Below, in pieces: positions 6,494 through 12,379 of a stretch of DNA of 18,716 nucleotides. The DNA lies in the NCBI GenBank assembly GCA_003500765.1, contig DNQL01000231.1, positions 1 through 18,716 on the forward strand, read 5' to 3'. Within the stretch, counting starts at the first letter, position 1. Each line of letters starts with the position of its first letter. The notes below the pieces were generated by a model. It was not told the DNA's origin. It saw nothing but the letters and a program-made list of their open reading frames with translations, and searched no databases. A program made the translations under genes and the position numbers. Source of the DNA: Elusimicrobiota bacterium (GTDB lineage: Bacteria > Elusimicrobiota > Elusimicrobia > Elusimicrobiales > UBA9959).

Positions 6494-6522
6494 GGAATTA
6501 AGGTGACACAGAACTTAATTCC
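6494..6522. repeat. Perfect 9-bp inverted repeat after the GNAT gene
   Basis: GGAATTAAG (6494-6502) and CTTAATTCC (6514-6522) enclose an 11-nt loop, 4 bp past the GNAT stop. No T-run follows, so it is not a standard terminator. From memory only, hairpins of this AATTAAGGTGAC type resemble REP-like elements linked to tyrosine transposases (RAYT) in several phyla. Confidence 0.6.
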
Positions 6523-6570
6523 CGGCCAGGCTGAGCAGTTCCTCTTAAACCTTAAAAAGCCTATTACATC

Positions 6571-6660
6571 CCGACATGTCGGGGAAACGCCCCCAAATCA
6601 CCGCCAATGATCGGGCATGATCTAAGCAATTCTCACGACTCATAAAATGCCCACTGAAAC
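6571..6660 (+). repeat. 90-bp direct repeat, copy 2 (downstream of GNAT gene)
   Basis: Gapless match to 5595-5684 (74 of 90), in the same orientation and offset by 976 bp. The identical core is 6578-6621. A perfect 14-bp palindrome, CCCGACATGTCGGG (6570-6583), lies over its left end. A remnant of the FIMAH-like gene begins at or directly after it. Confidence 0.85.
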
Positions 6661-6755
6661 GCGTCAAGCACAAGAAACGCTGCAAACGCTTCGTAACCGA
6701 CGAGGCCCTGAAGATAATCAGGGAAGACGCCGTCTCCCCCCGGCTGTTTCCTTAA
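6654..6755 (+). pseudogene. Orphan 3' fragment of a FIMAH-like gene
   Basis: Bases 6687-6731 match 5349-5393 inside the FIMAH-like gene at 44 of 45 positions and read in the same frame, giving RFVTDEALKIIREDA. The frame continues upstream as LKRVKHKKRCK, comparable to the HKRKKAVK stretch of the intact gene, then into the repeat with no start codon; a TGA lies at 6618-6620. Downstream it ends at TAA 6753-6755 after an unrelated VSPRLFP. Nothing upstream of the helix remains, so this is a truncated duplicate rather than a small gene. It sits directly before the TSUP gene. Confidence 0.7.
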
Positions 6756-6764
6756 CTGGAATTT

Positions 6765-7544
6765 ATGCCATACTTTGAGAACCTGACGCCGGAGACTTTC
6801 GCGCTGCTGGCCGCGCTGGTGGCGCTGGCCGGGTTCATCGATTCGATGGCGGGGGGAGGGGGGCTTATCACGCTGCCCGCCTATCTCTCCGCCGGCCTGC
6901 CGCTCAACCTGCTGCTGGGCACCAACAAACTGTCGTCGAGCATGGGCACGCTGGTGGCCGCGGCCCGTTTCCTGCGCTCCTCGGCTTTCCCCCTGCGTTA
7001 TCTCCTCTTCGTCTCGGCGCTCGCCGCCGTTTTCTCGGTTGCCGGGGCGGCGCTCATCTCCGCCGTGCCGCCGGAGACGGTGCGCTACCTGCTGATAATT
7101 TTCCTGCCGCCGGCGGCGCTGTTCCTGGTCGCCCGCAAGGACCTGGGGATGCGCGATACCAGCGCGCACAAGTCGCCGGAGCGTATCTGGTTCGGTTCCG
7201 GCATCATCTCTTCGGTGATAAGTTTCTACGACGGGCTGCTGGGGCCCGGCACCGGCACTTTCCTGGCTCTTTCTTTCGCCAAAGTATGCGGCTACGACCT
7301 GCTGCGCGCCACGGCGCTGAGCAAGCTGCTCAACCTCATGTCCAATGTCTTTTCCCTGGCCATGTTCCTGTACCTGGGCCGCGTCGATATAAAACTGGGC
7401 TTGGTCATGGGGCTTTTCGGCATGGCCGGCAACTGGCTGGGCGCCCACGTGGCCCTGAAGCGCGGCGCGTGGGCGATACGCACCATGCTGATAGTGGTCT
7501 CCTTCGCCCTTCTGGCCAAGGTGGCCTGGGACATGGTCAAGTGA
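6765..7544 (+). CDS. TSUP-family (TauE/SafE-type) membrane permease
   Basis: The protein has 259 residues and is mostly hydrophobic, with about eight membrane segments. Both half-repeats carry the family signature: GFIDSMAGGGGLITLP (23-38) followed by LGTNK (51-55), and YDGLLGPGTGTF (155-166) in the second half. TSUP proteins move small anions such as sulfite, sulfoacetate, thiosulfate or other organic acids across the inner membrane; the substrate is not predictable here. The ATG at 6765 has only a weak ribosome site (CTGGA), and the sequence just upstream is a gene fragment next to a repeat, so its native control region may have been replaced. It ends in tandem stops (TGA TAA), and the adenine deaminase gene begins 57 bp later; the two may be co-transcribed. 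Confidence 0.88.
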   Translation: MPYFENLTPETFALLAALVALAGFIDSMAGGGGLITLPAYLSAGLPLNLLLGTNKLSSSMGTLVAAARFLRSSAFPLRYLLFVSALAAVFSVAGAALISAVPPETVRYLLIIFLPPAALFLVARKDLGMRDTSAHKSPERIWFGSGIISSVISFYDGLLGPGTGTFLALSFAKVCGYDLLRATALSKLLNLMSNVFSLAMFLYLGRVDIKLGLVMGLFGMAGNWLGAHVALKRGAWAIRTMLIVVSFALLAKVAWDMVK

Positions 7545-7601
7545 TAAACCGGGATAAAATAAGTAAAATTTAATCAAGGCAAGCACAACAGGAGACGGAC
7601 C

Positions 7602-9347
7602 ATGGATATCGAAAATTCCGTAAAAGAACTTAAAGCCACCATCGAGCTTTCCGGCGGCGCCAAACGCGTGGACCTGCTGCTCAAGAACGCGCGGGTCGTC
7701 AACACCTTCTCGGGCGACATACATAAGACCCATGTCGCCATACACAACGGCCGCGTCATCGGCTTCGGCTCATACCCCGCCAAGAAGACCATAGACCTCA
7801 AGGGGTCGTACGTCGCCCCCGGCTTCATCGACGGCCACGTCCACATCGAGAGCTCGATGGTCAAGATCCCCGAGTTCGCCCGCACGGTGCTGCCCTGCGG
7901 CACCACCTCCGTCGTCATAGACCCGCACGAGATAGCCAATGTGCTGGGTCTCGACGGCATCAAGTATATGCTCTCTTCCAGCCAGAACGCCGTGCTGGGC
8001 GTCTACGTAATGCTGCCGTCCTGCGTGCCGGCCACTCACCTGGAGACCGCCGGCGCGGAACTCGACGCCCACGACCTGGCGCTGCTGCTGGGCGACGAGC
8101 GCGTGCTGGGCATAGGCGAGATGATGAACTATCCCGGCGTCATCTACCAGGACCGGGGGGTGCTGGAGAAGATAGCCATAGCCGGCAATAAGGTGATAGA
8201 CGGCCACGCGCCGATGCTCAAGGACAAGCAGCTTTACGCCTATGTCTCGGCCGGCATCAAGAGCGACCACGAATGCACCGACGTGGCCGAGGCGCGCGAG
8301 AAGCTGCGCGCCGGCATGTACATCATGATACGCGAAGGCACGGCCGCCAAGAACCTCAAGGGGCTGCTGCCGCTGGTCAATTCGGAGAACTCGCGCAAGT
8401 TCATCCTGGTCACCGACGACCGCCACCTGGAGGACATAGAGAAACAGGGGCATATCGATTACCTGGTCCGCACCGCCATAAAGCTGGGCGTGGACCCGAT
8501 ACGCGCCATACAGATGGCGACGATAAACACCGCCGAGTACTTCGGCCTCAAGCAGCTCGGCGCCATCGCCCCCGGCTACCAGGCCGACCTGATAGTAGTG
8601 GACGATCTTAAGAAACTCAATATCTCCCGCGTCTTCAAGAAAGGCCGGCAGGTGGCCGTCAACCGCCGCATCGAGCCCGGCGTGATAAAGGAGTACGAGG
8701 GCAAGGTCCGCGGCACCGTCAACGTGAAGTGGATCGAGCACGAAGACTTCGCCCTGCGGGCGGAGGGGAAATACGCCAGGGTCATCAACGTGGTACCCGA
8801 CCAGATAGTCACCAAGATGACCGTCGAGCCGGTCAAGCAGGACGGCGGCTTCGTCTCCGCGGACACCGACCGCGACATACTCAAGATCGCCGTCATAGAG
8901 CGGCACATGGCCTCGGGCCGCGTCGCCAAGGGCCTGGTCCGCGGCTTCGGCCTCAAGAAAGGAGCGATAGCCTCCTCCGTCTCGCACGATTCGCATAATA
9001 TCGTCGTCATCGGCACTCACGACGGCGACATGTACACCGCCGCCGTGCAGGTGGTCAAGATGCAGGGCGGCATAGTGGCCGCGCTCAACGGCCAGGTCCT
9101 CGAGGCCCTGCCGCTGCCGGTGGCCGGCCTGATGTCCGACCGCAGTTCCGAATACGTCAAGGGGAAGCTCAAGCGGCTGGCCGAGGCGGCGCGGATGCTG
9201 GGCTCTAAGCTCTCCGATCCCTTCATGGCTATGGCTTTCCTCACCCTGCCCCCGATACCCGAGATACGCATAACCGACCGGGGCGTGATCGACGCGGTGA
9301 AGTTCAGCGTGACCGACCTTTTCTGCAAAGGGAAGAAATGCGCCTGA
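7602..9347 (+). CDS. ade: Adenine deaminase (AdeC-type, amidohydrolase superfamily)
   Basis: The 581-residue length is typical of the family. It converts adenine to hypoxanthine plus ammonia in purine salvage, in the cytoplasm. The metal-binding HxH is in PGFIDGHVHIESSM (His79, His81). Further conserved stretches are DPHEIANVLG (107-116), GEMMNYPGV (172-180, Glu173), DGHAP (His202), SDHE (His223), and TDDRH (271-275). The C-terminal family domain is clear: ERHMASGRVAKGLVRGFGLK and SVSHDSHNIVVIGT (about 430-470). The start is supported by AGGAG at 7590-7594, 7 nt before the ATG. The 3' end overlaps the next gene by 10 bp, implying coupling. An AT-rich stretch before the gene (7551-7575) contains TAAAAT-like hexamers, but no convincing promoter pair. 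No anomalies seen. Confidence 0.95.
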   Translation: MDIENSVKELKATIELSGGAKRVDLLLKNARVVNTFSGDIHKTHVAIHNGRVIGFGSYPAKKTIDLKGSYVAPGFIDGHVHIESSMVKIPEFARTVLPCGTTSVVIDPHEIANVLGLDGIKYMLSSSQNAVLGVYVMLPSCVPATHLETAGAELDAHDLALLLGDERVLGIGEMMNYPGVIYQDRGVLEKIAIAGNKVIDGHAPMLKDKQLYAYVSAGIKSDHECTDVAEAREKLRAGMYIMIREGTAAKNLKGLLPLVNSENSRKFILVTDDRHLEDIEKQGHIDYLVRTAIKLGVDPIRAIQMATINTAEYFGLKQLGAIAPGYQADLIVVDDLKKLNISRVFKKGRQVAVNRRIEPGVIKEYEGKVRGTVNVKWIEHEDFALRAEGKYARVINVVPDQIVTKMTVEPVKQDGGFVSADTDRDILKIAVIERHMASGRVAKGLVRGFGLKKGAIASSVSHDSHNIVVIGTHDGDMYTAAVQVVKMQGGIVAALNGQVLEALPLPVAGLMSDRSSEYVKGKLKRLAEAARMLGSKLSDPFMAMAFLTLPPIPEIRITDRGVIDAVKFSVTDLFCKGKKCA

Positions 9348-10546
9348 TCCTGCCTCTCCTGCTGGCGCTCTCCGCGCCGGCGGGGGCCGCGCAGATAGTC
9401 CGCGGTCCCTACCTGGCGGCGGGGGCGCACGACTCCATGACGGTGCGCTTCCGCGCCGACGTCAGCACGGTGGCCTGGCTGCGCTACGGGATAGCCCCCG
9501 ACTGCGAGCGCGTCACCACCATGAATTACGCCACCCGGGAGCACCGCTTCCCGCTTTTCGGACTGCTGGCGGACACGACTTACTGCTACCGCATATTCCT
9601 GCCGGAACCGACGGGCCAGGCCGTCTATAAGGCCGCGGAAGGGCGGTTCAAGACATTCCCTCCGGCGGAGAAGGAGGCTTTCACGTTCCTCGCCTTCGGC
9701 GAATCCGGGTCGGCATCGGCAGGGGACGCCATGCGGGAAGTCGTTCACGTGCCGCAGGCGGAACTGGCCGCGCAGATGGACAGGCTGTCTCCCGACTTCG
9801 TCATACATACCGGCGGGCTGGTGGCGAGCGGGCTCGACGAGGACGCCGACGCGCAGTATTTCACTCCTTACGCGGGTCTGCTCCGCCGGACCCCTTTCTT
9901 TCCAGTGCCGGGCTCGTCCGAATACGGCCCGGAGGCCGGAACGGCGGAAGGGAAAGGTTTTCTGCGCGAGAACTATTCTCCTTTCCAGAGCGTGCCGCTG
10001 ACCGGGCTTCCGCCGCATTACTATTATTTCGATGTAGCCAACGCCCGCTTCATCGCGCTGGATTCCAACTCCTTCGGGGGGGCGGCGGCCGCCCCGGCGC
10101 TGGCCAGGAACTCCAAGCAGTACAAGTGGCTGGACTATGTATTGTCCCGCACCAAAAAAGAGTGGAAATTCGTGATCCTGCATCATCCCCTTTATTCCAG
10201 CGGGGAATACGGCATACTCGAGGAAATGAACGAGACGCTGCGCCCGCTGTTCGAGAAGCACCAGATTGACGCGGTATTCCAGGGCCATGAGCGCGTCTAT
10301 GAGCGCACCTCGGCCCTGGTCGGGGACTCGGTCACCGAGGGAGGTATCGTATACCTGACCCTGGGAGGCGGCGGGCGGAGCCCGGCCGCGCCCCGCGAGG
10401 AAACGGCCGAATGGTCGGAGAAGTTCCTCCCGGAACCTCATTTCGCCGAGGGCCGCGTCAACGGCCGGCTTTTCACACTGATGGTATACGGGAAGGACGG
10501 GACGGTCCTCGACATCTTCCGGATCGAGAAGCCGGCTCTCCCCTGA
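9338..10546 (+). CDS. Secreted purple-acid-phosphatase-like metallophosphoesterase with degenerate metal site
   Basis: The protein has 402 residues. A signal peptide covers about 1-18 (MRLILPLLLALSAPAGAA). A fibronectin-like N-domain spans about 20-108 (VRGPYL at 21-26; TYCYRI), as in purple acid phosphatases, followed by a calcineurin-like fold (about 114-398). Of the five usual metal motifs, only the ILHHP histidines (282-283) look normal. GDxG is GESG (121-124), GD of motif II is GG (159-160), GNHE is GSSE (192-195), and GHxH is GHER (316-319). The surrounding frame residues are kept (FVIHTGGL, FFPVPGSSEYG, GHERVYER), and the frame is intact, so this is a substituted active site rather than a decayed gene. 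Classic phosphatase activity is unlikely; binding or altered chemistry is possible. The ATG lies within the end of ade, with AAGGGA (9328-9333) upstream. It converges with a Na/Pi cotransporter gene 4 bp away. Confidence 0.82.
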   Translation: MRLILPLLLALSAPAGAAQIVRGPYLAAGAHDSMTVRFRADVSTVAWLRYGIAPDCERVTTMNYATREHRFPLFGLLADTTYCYRIFLPEPTGQAVYKAAEGRFKTFPPAEKEAFTFLAFGESGSASAGDAMREVVHVPQAELAAQMDRLSPDFVIHTGGLVASGLDEDADAQYFTPYAGLLRRTPFFPVPGSSEYGPEAGTAEGKGFLRENYSPFQSVPLTGLPPHYYYFDVANARFIALDSNSFGGAAAAPALARNSKQYKWLDYVLSRTKKEWKFVILHHPLYSSGEYGILEEMNETLRPLFEKHQIDAVFQGHERVYERTSALVGDSVTEGGIVYLTLGGGGRSPAAPREETAEWSEKFLPEPHFAEGRVNGRLFTLMVYGKDGTVLDIFRIEKPALP

Positions 10547-10550
10547 CGGG

Positions 10551-12224
10551 TCAGTCGGGGTCCAGGTCGAGAAGCACCGGTTCCGTCTCCCCGCGGGAGC
10601 TCCCCGGGGCGGGGTCGGGATCTCCGGAGAGACCCTTCAGGCTCAGCACTATCATCCTGGCGGACTGGGTGAAAAGCCGGTTGGCCATAAGGAGACGGGT
10701 CACTTCCCCTTTCCGTATCGTCCCGCCGGCGACCGCTTCGGCGCACGAGGAGATGAACCTCCTGTCGGCCTCTTCCGCGGTCCTGAACAGATTGTCCAGT
10801 TCCCGCGGGGCGCCGGAGCCTTCCGGCATCCTCGCCAGCCTGCCGGAAAAATCCCTCAACTCGGCCAGCCTTTCCTTGAGGTCACGGCCGGCCCCGGCCA
10901 GGAAGGCGTTCTCGTCCGACGCGAAATCCTCCACCTGTGCGCGCAGGTCGTAAAAGTTCCGGGTGGCGTTCATCACGCTGCGGCTGGCCCTTATGACGGG
11001 CTCCAGTTGCAGGGCTTCCAGTTCTTCCGTCTCCTGCGACTGCACTTGCGCGTAAAAAGCGAATATTTCGGCGTGAAGCCGCTCAAGATCGTAGTAATGC
11101 ACTTCTTCCTCTTCGGCCGCGCCCTCCCCGGACGACGAGGGGAGGCCGTACCTGCCGGCGGTATAGCGCAGCGACAGGGTGAGCTGGTTTAGGACCTCGT
11201 TGCGCAGGGAGTGCAGCGCCGCCTCGGGGACCTGCGGGGAGGCGTTCGGTATGAAGCGGGCCAGGATCATCCTTCTCTCCGGGAAGAGCGTCTTCAGCCG
11301 CCGCGCCAGCGGGGGGATCGCCGGATAGAAGAAAGCCACGGCCACCAGGTTGAATATCGTATGGAAGGCCGCCACGGCCAGCGTGGGGCTGGCCACAGGA
11401 TCCACGAGGGACTCCACCGCCCGGGACAGTAGCGGCAGGGCCGGCATGACGATGAGGGCGGTGCCCGCCTTGAGCGCAAGCGAGCCCAGGGCTGTCTGTT
11501 TCTTGGCCGGGATGCCGCCTATCGAGACCAGGAGCAGGGGGACCACGCTGCCGACATTAGCGCCGATGACCATGCCCGCGGCCTGCCTGAAATCGATTAT
11601 CCCGCCGAAGACGGCCGTAAGCACCACCGCGATGGAGGCGGAGCTGGACTGCATTATGGCTGTCAGGACCAGGCCGGTCAGCACATAGATCCAGAGGCCG
11701 AGGTCCGGCAGCGCGGCCAGGTCCGTTCCCGACGCCAGGACCTCCGCGGCTTTCTTCATATAATCGAGTCCCAGGAAGAGCAGGCCGAAAGCGAAAAGCA
11801 GCTTGCCCGCGTTAGTCCAGCGCGGCGAACCGCCGAATAGGACCAGGCCCAGGCCGCCCAGCCCCACAAGCGGCAGCGCGAAATGGTCTATCTTGACGGA
11901 AAAGCCGAAGAAGGCCACTATCCAGGCTGTAGCGGTAGTGCCGACCATGGCGCCCAGCAGCGTGGCCAGGGCGTTGGAGAGCGTGAGCATGCCGGCGCCC
12001 ACGAAAGCCAGGGCCATCAGCCCGACCGCGGAACTGCTCTGGAGGACGGAGGTCGTAGCGACGCCGGTCAGCAGGGCCCTGCCGCGGGTGCCGGTGAAGC
12101 GGCGTATCAGCGTCTTGAGCGACCGTCCCGCGAGGGCCTTGATGGATTCTTCGAGCATGAACATGCCGAAGAGGAACATGCCCAGCCCCGCCAGGAAACT
12201 CCACGCGTCGAACACTATCGGCAC
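10551..12224 (-). CDS. Na+/phosphate cotransporter (NptA/PNaS family) with C-terminal PhoU-like domain
   Basis: The protein has 557 residues. The two inverted transport repeats each carry the QSSSA signature: LQSSSAVGLMAL (61-72) and MQSSSASIAVVL (191-202), with GAxVG-type motifs after each (GAMVGTT, GANVGSV). About eight membrane segments lie within 8-305. Residues about 330-530 are long charged helices resembling a PhoU domain (ALHSLRNEVLNQLTLSLRY; ARMIVLSLKGL), as in bacterial NptA-type proteins. It would import phosphate with sodium at the inner membrane, with the cytosolic tail probably regulatory. The start used is GTG (complement of 12222-12224); GGAG is immediately adjacent, which is too close to be ideal, so the start may be a few codons off. 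It faces the phosphatase-like gene tail to tail. No Pho box was recognised. Confidence 0.88.
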   Translation of the reverse strand: MPIVFDAWSFLAGLGMFLFGMFMLEESIKALAGRSLKTLIRRFTGTRGRALLTGVATTSVLQSSSAVGLMALAFVGAGMLTLSNALATLLGAMVGTTATAWIVAFFGFSVKIDHFALPLVGLGGLGLVLFGGSPRWTNAGKLLFAFGLLFLGLDYMKKAAEVLASGTDLAALPDLGLWIYVLTGLVLTAIMQSSSASIAVVLTAVFGGIIDFRQAAGMVIGANVGSVVPLLLVSIGGIPAKKQTALGSLALKAGTALIVMPALPLLSRAVESLVDPVASPTLAVAAFHTIFNLVAVAFFYPAIPPLARRLKTLFPERRMILARFIPNASPQVPEAALHSLRNEVLNQLTLSLRYTAGRYGLPSSSGEGAAEEEEVHYYDLERLHAEIFAFYAQVQSQETEELEALQLEPVIRASRSVMNATRNFYDLRAQVEDFASDENAFLAGAGRDLKERLAELRDFSGRLARMPEGSGAPRELDNLFRTAEEADRRFISSCAEAVAGGTIRKGEVTRLLMANRLFTQSARMIVLSLKGLSGDPDPAPGSSRGETEPVLLDLDPD

Positions 12225-12253
12225 CTCCGTGAACTTTACCAGCCCGCCGCAAG

Positions 12254-12262
12254 ATTTTAGCA
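12254..12262 (-). promoter_or_regulatory. Extended -10 promoter for the Na/Pi cotransporter gene
   Basis: Read on the minus strand, TGC is followed by TAAAAT (complement of 12254-12259, 5 of 6 to TATAAT). It lies about 30 bp before the GTG start. No good -35 is seen; that position overlaps the plus-strand hairpin. Confidence 0.4.
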
Positions 12263-12277
12263 GTTTTGCGGCGCCAT

Positions 12278-12305
12278 GCCGGCCGTTTTTCCCGGCCGGC
12301 TTTTT
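12278..12305 (+). terminator. Intrinsic terminator reading on the plus strand
   Basis: A perfect 8-bp stem, GCCGGCCG (12278-12285) with CGGCCGGC (12293-12300), has a TTTTTCC loop and is followed directly by TTTTT. The T-run is only on the plus side. There is no plus-strand gene just upstream, so it would stop transcripts running antisense through the Na/Pi gene from 10546. Confidence 0.8.
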
Positions 12306-12334
12306 ATGCTATCGACAGCGCGGTATTGTATCTA

Positions 12335-12343
12335 TGATAGAAT
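12335..12343 (+). promoter_or_regulatory. Extended -10 promoter for the cyclic glucan synthase gene
   Basis: TGA is followed by TAGAAT (12338-12343, 5 of 6 to TATAAT), 36 bp before the TTG start and just after the terminator. A TCGACA at 12312-12317 resembles a -35 but at a 20-bp spacing, so the extended -10 would carry recognition. Confidence 0.45.
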
Positions 12344-12379
12344 GGATGAGTTGACCGCTATACGCAGGCCGGAGGAAAG

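Noticed and set aside
5595..6660. GNAT gene as an integron cassette with attC sites
   Set aside because: I could not find paired RYYYAAC/GTTRRRY core sites, and there is no integrase. The repeats are better described as direct repeats of unknown type.
7770..10441. Long minus-strand frames opposite adenine deaminase and the phosphatase-like gene
   Set aside because: Both sense-strand genes have strong family motifs and ribosome sites. The antisense products are low-complexity His/Arg/Gly/Val-rich sequences.
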